Assembly (NCBI GenBank): GCA_003194525.1
Contig: NBIV01000060.1
Coordinates: 277,265 to 341,264 of the forward strand
Source: Gracilariopsis chorda
Taxonomy: Eukaryota > Rhodophyta > Florideophyceae > Gracilariales > Gracilariaceae
DNA: 64,000 nt
Direction: 5' to 3'
The position numbers and the translations under genes were made by a program. Positions 10,421 through 20,329 of the stretch are shown here, piece after piece; positions within the stretch are counted from its first letter, which is position 1, and each line of letters opens with the position of its first letter. The notes below the pieces were generated by a model. The model saw only the letters and a list, made by a program, of their open reading frames with translations. It ran no database searches and was not told the origin of the DNA.

Positions 10421-11695
10421 TCAGGGCAGTTTGGAACAAACAGAGTTGATGTAGTCCTGTCTGGACGTTCCTTGAGACAAGAAGTATACGTAGTTATATG
10501 TCAGGCGTAACTCAGCTGTGAGATTTGAGAAGAATTCGGGTTCGGCCATTACCGAGTCGGAGTAAATGTCATGCATGAGAGCGCCATAATTGTCTAGGAA
10601 AGGTGGTGCGTGGTCACATGGTGGAAGCGGAAGGAACAGTTTCTCATATGCTGGGCGAATCGACACCGCCAACGCCTCCTGAGTCTCCTCTCTCGAGATC
10701 GGGGTGGTCATGTGATTGCCACCCTGCACATGAAATTCCGCATCGAAAGTATGTATCACGGACGGATCGGATGGGCACGTGAATGAGCAGTACGGCAGCG
10801 GAACTCCGATTCGATTGTACATGAATTTGGCTTCTGGGCAGCCTCCCTGTAGGTCTGCAAACGAGCCAACTTGTGCATCGGAGGTCAAGAAGCCGTAGCA
10901 ACTCTGCTCAATCACTGACTCAACTTGGCAAGAGCACTCTCGGAGCGTGACCAGTTCACTGCAAAGCGAATCGTCGGTGTTCGAACAGCTGGCGACGACG
11001 TCTTTGGTTTCCATGATGGCATCCGCTATCATCGACACGCTCACGTTGCAGTCCACTTCTCCAAGTTTGGTTCCAAGTTGTTCGAGCAACGTCTCAGCCC
11101 ATTTGGTAGCTTCATTCGGCGTCACAGCTTTCACTCGTTTCTTTGTTTGTGCGGTGATAGGCATAGTTTTACTTCGCTTAGTGTATATGTAGTACCCAGC
11201 CTGCACTGTGATGCCCGCGTCGTTCTTGGTCACCACCAGTCGCGCCCTGCACCACAATCCGACGCTGCAGTCCCTCGTGGGTACCGCCTCCTGTGTAACA
11301 GAATCTACTTCACATATATTGCTGCGGATGGCACTATGCAACAACGAGACCGAGGACCGCGCCTTCCAATGAGAGAACTTGCGATCCGAATACAAGTGGC
11401 TGTGTACAGCATCGAAATGAAACGGATTGGAGTTGCGAGATGTTGAAAGACGCGGAACCAGGCGAGATTCGTGATAGCTGAAGCGCGGGAGCTCTAAGAC
11501 ATAATTATTGACCAAGAAGATGACGGCAACCAGAGCGGCGGCGATGGTCAGCAGTGAGAGTAATTTGCGACCGACAGAGGGGAAGCTAAAACGACCGTTT
11601 GCTTGATTACGTGAACCATGTTTAAGCGGAGAAGCAGCTGTTACATTGCCAGGCGCTGGGTTTTGCGGAATTGAGTTGTACCCGACACTGCTCAT
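10421..11695 (-). CDS. type II single-pass membrane protein, cysteine-containing ectodomain
   Basis: The protein is 424 residues, starting at the ATG whose complement is 11693-11695 (MSSVGYNSIPQ). The frame is open 22 codons further upstream but without an ATG, and the TATA-like box at 11791-11796 predicts a start of transcription near 11765, which fits the 11695 start. Residues 1-44 are polar and Pro/Ser/Asn rich, residues 45-66 form one membrane helix (LLSLLTIAAALVAVIFLVNNYV), and the rest is predicted outside or lumenal with about 16 cysteines and several N-x-S/T sites. The frame is clean and ends in TGA. No domain family recognised. A diverged relic of the same protein lies just upstream (12060-12190), so it is a member of a locally duplicated family. 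Confidence 0.65.
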   Translation of the reverse strand: MSSVGYNSIPQNPAPGNVTAASPLKHGSRNQANGRFSFPSVGRKLLSLLTIAAALVAVIFLVNNYVLELPRFSYHESRLVPRLSTSRNSNPFHFDAVHSHLYSDRKFSHWKARSSVSLLHSAIRSNICEVDSVTQEAVPTRDCSVGLWCRARLVVTKNDAGITVQAGYYIYTKRSKTMPITAQTKKRVKAVTPNEATKWAETLLEQLGTKLGEVDCNVSVSMIADAIMETKDVVASCSNTDDSLCSELVTLRECSCQVESVIEQSCYGFLTSDAQVGSFADLQGGCPEAKFMYNRIGVPLPYCSFTCPSDPSVIHTFDAEFHVQGGNHMTTPISREETQEALAVSIRPAYEKLFLPLPPCDHAPPFLDNYGALMHDIYSDSVMAEPEFFSNLTAELRLTYNYVYFLSQGTSRQDYINSVCSKLP

Positions 11696-11790
11696 GTTTT
11701 GGGATACCTGGACAGGCACGGCTATGGTGCTGTGCGAAAGAAGAGAGGTGATGCAGAGCAAGTTTGGTAGCCAGATATGTCTTAGTCGAG

Positions 11791-11796
11791 TTTATA
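11791..11796 (-). promoter_or_regulatory. TATA-like element of the membrane-protein gene
   Basis: On the - strand the sequence reads CCATATAAAC, about 96 bp upstream of the chosen ATG. It supports that start over the longer open frame. Confidence 0.4.
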
Positions 11797-12059
11797 TGGC
11801 CATGAACGAAATGCACAAAGACCATCTCACAAGAGACCTGGGGTAAACCCAATTATATGGTACTGTCGTGAGAGCGATGTGGTTCTTTCATGGAAGTGCA
11901 CCTCCCGGTGCCCACTGACGCGCACGTGCTTGTTGGATGCAGATGCAGCTGATGCAAAAACGGTGGTCGTTCATCGTGACGGATGCATGTGCTGGCGGTG
12001 GAATGATTCATTACCGATGGCTGGGAAGGGAACTCGCGAGCATTGTAGCGGGCCATCGT

Positions 12060-12190
12060 TCATGCGGTGGCGTTTGCTCACGAGCACATATCCAATCTGC
12101 ACTGTAATGCTGTTCATCACGTATTCGAAGCACTCGAAGCACCGTCCGACACGGCCCCCATTTACAGTCCAGATCCCCAAAGAACCCATT
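12060..12190 (-). pseudogene. relic paralogue of the neighbouring membrane protein
   Basis: The - strand translation SLGIWTV...NSITVQIGYVLVSKR matches SVGLWCR...AGITVQAGYYIYTKR of the protein encoded at 10421-11695, in the same orientation. Flanking frames are broken. This indicates an old tandem duplication of that gene. Confidence 0.45.
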
Positions 12191-12447
12191 TATGTCGCAC
12201 AGGTTCTGTACTTCTTTGACAGATCTTTTATTCTTGGGTAGAAGGCGCCAGTAAAAACTGACCGGCCTAGACAGGGGTGAGCATCCACTGTCTGAAGAGG
12301 CTTAAAAGCCTGCTTAAAGTCAAAAGAACACCAGTGGGAATGGGAGGGATGGGAAAAGAGAAATTGGTCAAGGAGCGGAGACAGCGACACACGACGATCG
12401 CGAGAGATGACGACCACGCGAGCGAACGACGGCGGTGCTTTGACCGC

Positions 12448-13026
12448 TCACAGCGCTATTCCATGCAACGTGTCAGTCGCAGTCCCCTGCTTGGATAAAT
12501 CAACTTCTTCGTCCCTCGAAAACCCAATAAATATTGCATGTGCTGTAAGCATCAGCGTTGCGCCCAATTTCACCGTCGTCGCTCCGCAGCATGAGTTCTT
12601 GTTAGTGTCCGATTGAACATTGCCTCGCAGCTGTAGGGTTTCCACAACCATTGGTGGCGAAGCTTGGTATCTGCCACTAGTGAAGAAAAGAAACCCTTTA
12701 TCTCTATGGAGTGTAAGTTGGAATCCAACGCGTTGGTATAGGCCAATCGCGGCACATGTATGAGCTACATCCAAAACCAAGTGCAGATAGAGGGCCGCGA
12801 GACACACAATCATCGTCAAAACCTGTCTTGTCCGTTGTCACTGTGTCATCGTAACATTGGAGGTCAAAGGTAACGACAAATTGACACCAGCGGGCACCAT
12901 AGCGTACTCGTTTTGGGTACAAGCCATCATTGAAACAAAGGCGCGTGCAGATGTCCACAATCCTTTGCAACAGTACCAAAGTTTCATCCCAAAGGCACGT
13001 TTCCCTTTCCGTGCATATGCGCCCAC
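12448..13026 (-). pseudogene. possible membrane-protein gene with one in-frame stop
   Basis: Two segments in the same - strand frame (13026-12841 and 12837-12448) are separated by a TGA at 12838-12840. The second begins with a hydrophobic helix (MIVCLAALYLHLVLDVA) and has another near its end (LMLTAHAIFIGF). It may be a pseudogene, or an intron may remove the stop. No family recognised. Confidence 0.3.
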
Positions 13027-13207
13027 AATCTCGCTGCGAAAAGCTGGTTTGTTGCGAATTGCGTCAAAATCTCTTCAACAAAATCATTTCCTGTAGTCTT
13101 CCGACGTTTTGTCGTGCTGACGTGTCGACTGAAATTGCAACCGACACTACCGACACTCAAACTGACAATGGACACATTGCATTGCAGACTAATGCAACCG
13201 ACGCTGT

Positions 13208-13309
13208 GATGGTGACATGATTGTAGTTGTACGTGTCTAGCATTATTGTACGTCTTCTGATGCTGACATAATGGTAGTTGTACGTGTCTAGCATTAGGGT
13301 ACGTGTTAG
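13208..13309. repeat. 51-bp tandem duplication (two copies)
   Basis: 13208-13258 and 13259-13309 share GTAGTTGTACGTGTCTAGCA and flanks, with a few differences. A strong TATA box (TATAAAAAG, 13358-13366, +) follows about 50 bp further on, so these may be upstream promoter repeats, but no clear coding frame begins downstream. Confidence 0.6.
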
Positions 13310-13679
13310 TTCGCGGTACACTCAGCACATAAGTAGTAGGAGAGGCCGCGAGACCTCTATAAAAAGGCTCGCCGAACGTTCAGTAAAATCAAAGAAGAAC
13401 CGGCAGGTGTCTGATTGAACTTGAGCGCCTCCCTCCTTCGGCTCCACAGCACGTTTGATAAGGAAAAGTCACCCGATACTGCCAAAATAGATTCTATCAA
13501 ACATAGTAAAGTACTTCCTCTTTATCAGCACTGTCAAACATCGATTAGGATACCAAATTATTTTGAACAGCATGCACCAGCGTGATACTAATCCCGATAA
13601 AGACATCAATATCTCTTCATGACATACATCGCAGCTCATCGTGTAACAGTTTTGGGTGCTTGGAGTTTAGATCTGCATG
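13310..13679. other. TATA-bearing spacer
   Basis: Holds TATAAAAAG at 13358-13366 on the + strand and no supported gene. A non-coding or intron-rich transcript is possible. Confidence 0.3.
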
Positions 13680-14526
13680 ATAAAAGTCGCCCCAAACCAT
13701 TTCCATTAAACGACGCGTATTAAACGACCAACGAAAATGACTATCGGCCTTCAAAATACCAATTACCATGATAGTAACGGAGAAAAGAGGGAAAATTATT
13801 CCAAACAAGTGGAAAAAACACCATCTTCGTATTCTTTGCTTTTTTGTCTCAAATTCGGCATTCTGTTCCTAATCTCTTTTGCAGACTTAGATCGACACGC
13901 GCGGTCTTAATCGCACCAAAGTGAAGCGAATGGAAAGCAAACTTGACTTCTCTCTGCTGCTTCGGGAGGTGTGACGTTATGGCACAACGCTAAGCATTGC
14001 AATCTGCAGCCTGAGCGTTCCCTTTTTCTTATTGTCAATCTCAATCTGCGTCATTGACGTATGCATTTCACACTTCCCCATTCTAAACAGATCCCATCTT
14101 TTGCAAACCCGCTTTTTGTTGCTCGCTTAGAACAGTGATCACATTCACGGCACTTACAATGCCATTTTGCACACTATCAATCAACTCAAACATTCCTGAA
14201 TAGTCTCCTTCAGACCATGTATATTTTTTTAATTCGTTCAATTTCATCACTTCCTTCGCCCATATCGGAGCACGCAACTTGTTCATGCTGCAACCTTTTA
14301 TTCCACAGAGTCCCTGAATTGCGTTTCGAATCTTGGTAAAGAAAATTCAGAGATCCCGCCTTCATTTACACAGTCATCACAATAAAGATTCTGACATTTA
14401 GAGATACAAAACCTAGAGCAAATACACTCATCTGCAAGGGATCAGTTTTTAGCGGATCTTCTGGTACCATTTGAAGGTCCTTGCTTTGGTCGTGATCCTT
14501 TAGCTTGTACTAAGCTGATTTTGCCG
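13680..14526 (-). pseudogene. truncated copy of the subtelomeric multi-exon gene
   Basis: This segment aligns over its whole length (roughly 70%) with 60000-60840, in the same orientation. On the - strand both copies read a cysteine-rich block (CICSRFCISKCQNLYCDDC here; five of six Cys kept in the other) followed by a region beginning MNKLRAPIWAKEV. The block resembles a zinc-binding module, but I do not recognise the family. The match ends abruptly at 14526, where this copy runs into telomeric repeat units while the 60-kb copy continues into more coding sequence. Confidence 0.6.
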
Positions 14527-14542
14527 TTTTAGGGGTTTTTAG
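14527..14542 (+). repeat. interstitial telomeric sequence
   Basis: TTTTAGGGGTTTTTAG is identical to units of the terminal array at 63.4-64 kb and in the same orientation. It sits exactly where homology to the 60-kb copy stops on its left and where 5'-truncated copia coding sequence starts on its right. It therefore marks a junction that once carried, or was repaired with, telomere repeats. Confidence 0.75.
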
Positions 14543-15352
14543 CTAAATCTAAATACCGAGGCAGAGCCTGTTCAAATAATCGAACTTCTGAGAACTGAAT
14601 ACCCTTTAGACAAGTTACTTACGTTTACACCTGTAAGTAATAGGATGCCTATGCGCAAGCTCTCAAAGTTTTTAAAATATCTTGGAATTAATCTCGCAGA
14701 ACATGAAAGCGTTAGTCTCTTAAAAAGAGTGGCCAAAACTATTTTTTGAGGAGTCTAATCTAGAGGATGCTTTCAATGCTATATATTTATTCGATCAAAC
14801 GCCAAAACCTGCCCGAACTGCACTATAGCAAGCCCCGAGATATAGTGAAGGTGAAAAAGACAGCAAAGATGAAAAGCAACGAGATTTTTCACCTGGAAAA
14901 GGCGTGAATGAACATAATCGCCAATGCCAGCCACGGCGTTCTCAACAACTCAACATTAAGGAACAGAATAACTTAGAAGACAAGAAAAATAAACTTGCGC
15001 AACACATTTTTCTCGCTTCAAATATGACTCTTTGAAGTTTTCTGGAGCTGTTGGTAAGTGCTGGAATAACTCTCTGAGCGAGTAACAATACGCTGAATCG
15101 GAGTTGAACCTATCCAATCATCAGCAACTCCAGTATTTACACCATATTTTGCGTGGAAATGAAAAACGATATTACATAACACATATTGATGGCAGAGTGC
15201 GAAGGTTTAGAGAAGTCGGCAGTTATAGAAAATAGTACAATTCTCTGTTTCATCATAATAGAATTGCTGCCTACCTGTCTAACTAACGAACTCAGAAGTT
15301 TGTGTCATAGAGTTTCTCATTGAGTGATACTTTGGAGATATGTAATGAATAA
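14543..15352 (+). pseudogene. Ty1/copia gag, 5' part (split by elements A and B)
   Basis: Broken + strand frames give a retroviral-like capsid reading (LRTEYPLDKLL..., then YDSLKFSGAVGKCW, then QLQYLHHILRGNEKRYY) with several stops. The frame runs on, across the two nested chromoviruses, into 44264-44288 and then 55801 onward (SNLAPQGTMNCNSERNRIEY). No 5' LTR is present: the element begins directly at the interstitial telomere repeat, so it is 5'-truncated. Base composition is AT-rich, unlike the chromoviruses. Confidence 0.65.
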
Positions 15353-15357
15353 GTGTC

Positions 15358-16184
15358 TGTGGTGCAATGCCCCAAAGGCCAAAAACACCGAAAGACGTTC
15401 GGGATCTTCCTCTCACGAGGTGAACCCAGTTGGGTAGAGCCCTCCCAGAGGTGTCACGGTGAAGCCGTTTTGTAGGACCAGGGACACCTGTCGCGACTCG
15501 CGCAGGGAGGTGAAAGCGAAGAATCGGTATCCGCGTGAGTGGGGTGTGATCCTCAGTAGAGGTATGTTTCCCAGTAAGTGGGGGTGTGTGAACGGATGCA
15601 CACACGAGGGCCGCGGATAGCGGGAGGTGCTACCCTAAAAAGGGGAAAAAGGAAGGGCGAAGAGGAGGAAGAGAGGACGAAGTGAGTCGCGAGAGCGACG
15701 AACAGATACGGCAATGCTGGTGGACAGGACTCCCTATACAGGGCGAAACACCAATATGATTGGAACAATTATACTCCCAAGGATGGGCTTCTTTAGATGT
15801 GCAAGGGGGTTAGATGTCCCTTGGTTTACGGCGTTTCCCTCCAAGGAGGAGTAGAGCACGCGCGCAAGCGGCAACAACTAGAGCCAATTCCCCAGGTTGG
15901 GGTCCCTTGTTTAGGAAGGTTTACTGGCGCGACGGCAGTGCGCCGTCGCACTAAGTACTAGCTTCCCAGAAATGGGTGTGAAAATAATAAAAAATATTAA
16001 CTAAAATACTCCACATTTCGTGGCAACATCCACTACTGTGGCCAATCGCCAATTGACCCAAAACCGTGTCCCACGTGTCCATACCCACCATTGTGGGGCG
16101 TAGTTCATATACACACTACACAATCGATAATATCAGGAAAACGATCAAGTACCAAGAACCCCTCCCTGAGGGCGTTGCACTTCA
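15358..16184 (-). repeat. element A 3' LTR (827 bp)
   Basis: It starts TGTGGTGCAATG and ends GTTGCACTTCA on the + strand, so it has TG...CA ends and short inverted tips (TGTGGTGCAA / TGAAGTGCAA). It matches 43437-44263 at about 95% by eye. A 5-bp GTGTC precedes it; GTTTC follows the other LTR, giving a near-perfect target duplication. The element is read on the - strand, so this lower-coordinate copy is the 3' LTR. Confidence 0.9.
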
Positions 16185-16195
16185 TATCCCCCCCT
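16185..16195 (-). promoter_or_regulatory. element A polypurine tract
   Basis: On the - strand AGGGGGGGATA directly precedes the 3' LTR (TGAAGTGC...), the expected place for the plus-strand DNA primer. Element B has AGGAGAGGGATA at the same place (45087-45098). Confidence 0.75.
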
Positions 16196-16239
16196 AAGAC
16201 GGGAAAACGACCGCGGACGCGGAGGATTCCCAGACGAAA

Positions 16240-18026
16240 ATGGGTGATAAAAGCGCGTGCTCTGTCTCCGGTTCTCCGGTAAATCCCTGTGCACCAGAGT
16301 CATCGAGCGCACAAACAATAACAACAGCCACCCTCAAAAAGGGAGAAATGAACAACGACAACAACATCAACAACCACAGCCAACCTCCGAGACTTCTCGG
16401 GCGATACACCACCGGTTTCCGGTCAGTTCCCCTGCCTCAGGGCGATCGAAATCCGGTACAACCGGGGAATATGGCTGCTGCAGCCGACCATCCCTTCGCA
16501 CTACCACCTTCGGTGGTGTCCTCCGGAACCACTCCGGTGTCCAACTGGCCAACCTACAACACCCTGGTGGGGCTCAACCCGATGAATCGGAATCACGCGT
16601 CGCGCCTGCGCCTTGCCCCGTGGTTTCACCCGGTCGCTGTCCTCAATGAGGGATTGGTCACCGCTTATGCGGATGGCTCAGACACCCTTCCGGGGGATCT
16701 GCCCAGAGCAGTCACCACGTCGTGGGATTGGCGTCACCGGATTGCGATTCCGCGTCACCACCTCCGAAGAAATTCGGGCGAGACCGTCGCTGCAGCGCAG
16801 ACCGCGTTGACGCGCATGGCGTACCAACGGCAGAGCCGGGCTCCATTCGATGTACCGGTCCCACCGGAGTTTGGCTTCGACGTTAGCTACTTCCGCACTC
16901 GCAGGGAAATTGGGTACGGCGAGAAGCTGTTCCGCCTCGAGACCCTCGCTTGGAGGAATTTTCCCGCAGCGCGGCAAGAAGCCCTTTGCTGGGAGCGACC
17001 GATTATTCGGGCGGAGTTCAGGTACCTTCCCCGGCAATACCGGTCCAACTTTCTCCAAAACTTCATCCGCTACGAGCGGCGTTGGCGATCCCGATTCGGG
17101 TATTTTATCCCGTATCAGAACGTGGAGATAGAGTGGATTGCGCCGCCTCACCGACTAGGTCGGTATGTAGCACTCCCCGAGTGGTGGCGCTTCCATGAAG
17201 CCTGCCGGGGGTGCTACATAGAACTCCCGCCGGTACTTACGTACCTTGGTTCGCTGCTCATGCAGGATCCCCGGTTGGGGTTGTGGTCCGTAGTGGTTAC
17301 GGAGTGGGCGGCCCGCACTGCGGCTTATATCCTCAACGAGGCGTACGACCAGTATCGTCTCTGGTTCCTTCAACCGCGTGTGCGGGCAGCGATCCGAAAC
17401 CTGGATCTTCGCATCCCCCTTGGGGGCCAGGCCAACAATGAAGAGGTCCTCCAATTACTTGGGTACATCGACAGCGTTAGCTGGAGTGAGGTCCCGCTGG
17501 AGCAAAGCGGTCGTCTGGATGGCGGCAGCGGTAACACCGGTGGTCCGGGACTCGGTAGAAACACCGCCCTTGCGGGGGATTTTATCTACTTCGACCCCTG
17601 GGAGTTCCGGGAAATTTCCTCTGAGGAGGCGCGCGAGCTTCGCAATACGCCCCGCATGTGCCCGAAGACCACCCTGTTGGGTACATCGATTCTGACGACT
17701 ACTACCGCGTATACGGCGGGGATGACCCAATGGTCGATAACGAACCGGAAGAACCCGGGGAGATGGACGTAAAGGAAACCGGCACAAGCGCCGAAGTTTT
17801 CCCAGAGGGGGTATCTCCAGCCGAGCCGGCTGCTGACCCTTCGGCGACAAGTGCCGGACCTTCTATCCCCAGCGGGGTGACGGCGAATGAAAACGAGATC
17901 ATCGCACGTTTTCTCCGGGGGGCCGGTCTGAGCGCTGCCGAGGTATCGGGGGATGTCACCACCATGGCGGACGCGTTGGCCTACCGCCTCGCTGGTGTTT
18001 ACGCCCCGGACGATGGGGGTGAGTGA
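16240..18026 (+). CDS. antisense accessory ORF of chromovirus A (one frameshift)
   Basis: Runs opposite to gag-pol, between the 3' LTR and the end of pol, from an ATG 55 bp after the LTR. A single open frame of about 470 codons (16240 to ~17655) continues after a 1-nt shift in the next frame to TGA at 18026, about 595 residues in all. The shift is placed by comparison with element B, where PNDSPIGYADSDD aligns with PEDHPVGYIDSDD here. The N-terminus is Asn/Ser-rich, the middle is aromatic- and Arg-rich (YLPRQYRSNFLQNFIRYERR, repeated W), and the C-terminus is acidic and ends in EIIARFLRGAGLSAAEV, strongly kept in B. No known domain recognised. Antisense extra ORFs at this place are known from some plant Ty3/gypsy lineages. 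The function is unknown, and transcription would have to start in or near the 3' LTR. Confidence 0.7.
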
Positions 18027-18213
18027 AACCTCTAGTCCAGTTTCCTGGTTCTTCTTTCCCTGGCTATGTCAGTTAGTGTAGTGTAGTATGGAGCTTGCTG
18101 CTCCACTAGGTAAATTGTCCCGTCTCGGACGATGATTTCCATTTATAATTCCCCGTCTTGGACGGACTTTCCCTTGCTATCCCTTCTTACTGCCCTCCGC
18201 TCGCGCGGCAGCG

Positions 18214-18420
18214 TTACCCGACTTGGGCATTAACAAGCGTGGCTGGGGCTGCAATTCCCGTTTGACGGTGGTATCGCACGACCTGCGATCGTGGGAGGTG
18301 TTGAATTGGCTCCCACGTATCCCCACTGGGGTCATACCCGTACCAGCGGACGCGGTATTGTAGAATACCATCCTGGTCCCAGGTGTGTCCGACAAGTCGG
18401 TCTACTACGAACTCTCGTTC
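18214..18420 (-). pseudogene. chromodomain at the C-terminus of element A pol
   Basis: Directly after a TAA at 18421-18423 the same frame reads EFVVDRLVGHTWDQDGILQY, then RVRWYGYDPSGDTWEP and IQHLPRSQVVRYH. This is a clear chromodomain pattern (aromatic and hydrophobic strands, W-x-G-Y, TWEP). Chromodomains after integrase define chromoviruses and direct integration to marked chromatin. It ends in TAA at 18214-18216. Element B has the same domain (47210-47359), also immediately preceded by TAA. Confidence 0.85.
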
Positions 18421-19644
18421 TTAGACCTGCCGGCCGTGCCGGGTGGTGGTTGTATTCCCTTGCGGGGGTTGTCCGCTGCGCGGTATATTACCCCCTATCC
18501 GGGTGGTCGGCGATGTCTCCGGCGTTGCCGTGCGCTGTCCTAGTGGCCGCTGCTCATGCGGGAACATATCCCTCAAGAGGGTGTGTGGCGTCACGGTTTT
18601 CACCGGCAAGTCGTTCCCCAGAGGGGTGTCGTTGTTCCCGTCTTCACGGTAGGCCGGGCGAACCGCCAACCGGCGGGGGACTTGAACTCCGCGAGTGCGG
18701 TCTTCTTCGCGAACCGCGAGCTTGCGGGGTCTTTGCCACGTATGCGGGAACGGCGTTTGCGACATCCCCTGCGGGGTCCCGTGCGACACGGTGATTGGTA
18801 AGCGTTCCGCCTCCCTGCCAGGTGCACGAGCGCTCTGCACCATACGTTCCGGCGACGCCGTGGTGTCCCCGGTTACTGATGGGTTGCCTGGGGCTAACTC
18901 CGGTACACCGGTATTTTGGTCAAAATTCCCCTTTGGGGGGTGCCGGGCAGGTGCCGATGACACCCTTTTCAGGGAAATTGCCGCTAAGCGCGGTGCACCA
19001 TCTCCATGAGGAGGAGCAGCGTCCGGCATGACCGGTTTCGAGCGTGCGATTGCGCGCGTTTTTCCCGAGTTCGTCGGTTCTTCGCCGCAGCTTTGCGCGG
19101 GTTGGCGCAAATAATTTCCCGTAGCGGGGGCTTCGATTCCGTCAACGACGGGAGGCGTTTCCGGTGCTTGCGAGCCAGGGCTTAAAGCTTCAACTGTGGC
19201 TTGGCTGCCTTTTTCCCCAAGAGGGGTGTGGGTATTTCCCTGTGAGGCTGGCGTATCTGGGCGCCTCTTCTCCGCGGGGCGCGGGTCTGCTGGACCTAAT
19301 TGAACCGCTTCCGCGGGGCCTTCCGCCAATGGCGGCTTCGATGCATCGCTCCGTCCAGGGGATTGGGGGCAATCGTCACCATACTCCCTTGTCGGGGACC
19401 CTTCCCTGACAGGGGTGTGCGGTAGTTGCGCTTCAACTTCCCGTGTAGCACGGTATATTTCCCGCGTTTGTGGCGATGCCTCCGGGGATGAATCGGGCGA
19501 TTGCATTTCCGCTGCTGCGGTATTGGATGGAGGCTTCTCGTTTTTTCGTGACAAACGGTGTATTTGCCGCTTTTGCGGGGCCTGCGCGTCTAGTTCCTGT
19601 TGCACAGCCCTGCCCGAGAACGGGGGATCAGCGTCGCGTGACAT
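18421..19644 (-). CDS. element A pol linker region between integrase and chromodomain
   Basis: An open frame of 407 codons, Pro/Ser/Thr/Glu/Gln rich and low in complexity (repeats such as THTPLGEKG, NTPLGNDLP), ending in GRQV-stop right before the chromodomain. Element B has a matching frame at 47360-48397 that ends in the same GRQV-stop. It probably forms the disordered linker of the integrase C-terminal tail. The frame differs from that of the integrase C-terminus at 19742-20326, so at least one shift lies in 19645-19741. Confidence 0.55.
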   Translation of the reverse strand: MSRDADPPFSGRAVQQELDAQAPQKRQIHRLSRKNEKPPSNTAAAEMQSPDSSPEASPQTREIYRATREVEAQLPHTPVREGSPTREYGDDCPQSPGRSDASKPPLAEGPAEAVQLGPADPRPAEKRRPDTPASQGNTHTPLGEKGSQATVEALSPGSQAPETPPVVDGIEAPATGNYLRQPAQSCGEEPTNSGKTRAIARSKPVMPDAAPPHGDGAPRLAAISLKRVSSAPARHPPKGNFDQNTGVPELAPGNPSVTGDTTASPERMVQSARAPGREAERLPITVSHGTPQGMSQTPFPHTWQRPRKLAVREEDRTRGVQVPRRLAVRPAYREDGNNDTPLGNDLPVKTVTPHTLLRDMFPHEQRPLGQRTATPETSPTTRIGGNIPRSGQPPQGNTTTTRHGRQV

Positions 19645-19741
19645 ACTCCGTGCTCCACGGTCAGTGTTCCGTATGTTACGGTGTGTTTCCCGTTGCGACG
19701 GCGATATCGTTCCTCGAAAACGAGTGTTCTCCTCCCCCTCC

Positions 19742-20326
19742 TTAGACGGAGCAGCGGGATAAGGGATAACATTCTCCGCCTGGCGTCAGTGGGGCAGGCG
19801 TGGTAGGGGCGGGCCCTGAGAGGCCCGAATTACCCGGCTGAGCCGGTGAGTCTGACAGGGTCGGTAGGTCTGAGAGTCCCCGGCTGGGGTGTGGTAGTAC
19901 CGTAGGCCTAGTACTCCCGGATGGTTCCGGTGTTGCAGAGTCCGTAGAAACGCGGTTGCCTGGATCCAGGACTACCTCTGACGAGGGAGGAGGGGCAAGG
20001 ACAACACGATCACGGGAGATCCGTTCGTGCGTGTCGCCCATCTCTACCACGACAGTGTCGGTGTTCACAGAGATGACCTTGAATGGTCCATCCGCCACAG
20101 GCGAGAGTTTATGACGCTTCTCCCGTTCCGGGTTGTAGTACTCCTTCTTTATGAAGATGTAGTTATTCGCCCGAATCGGGGACGGTTTCCCTCGCAAGCG
20201 AGCATCCAAATCCTGCTTGTAAGCGGCTTGGGCCCGTGCCATCGACATCTGCGCAGCGGGGACCAGCTTGGAAAGCCACTGCTTCCATTGCTGCCGGTAG
20301 ATACCCACAGATGGGAAATTGTCCAA
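19742..20326 (-). pseudogene. element A integrase C-terminal domain (GPY/F-like), frame-shifted
   Basis: Continues the integrase in another frame: AQAAYKQDLDARLRGKPSP, IRANNYIFIKKEYYN, then LSPVADGPFKVISV with hydrophobic beta-strands, the GPF module that follows the catalytic core in Ty3/gypsy integrases. A Pro/Ser-rich tail follows. The shift from the catalytic-core frame lies near 20330. Confidence 0.75.
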
Positions 20327-20329
20327 GGT

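Noticed and set aside
12448-13026. Claudin or tetraspanin-like protein
   Set aside because: A GLW and two hydrophobic stretches hinted at it, but the cysteine pattern and membrane topology do not fit and an in-frame stop intervenes.
18291-19762. + strand frames opposite the chromovirus linker
   Set aside because: They are shadows of the GC-rich - strand linker and are not kept in element B.
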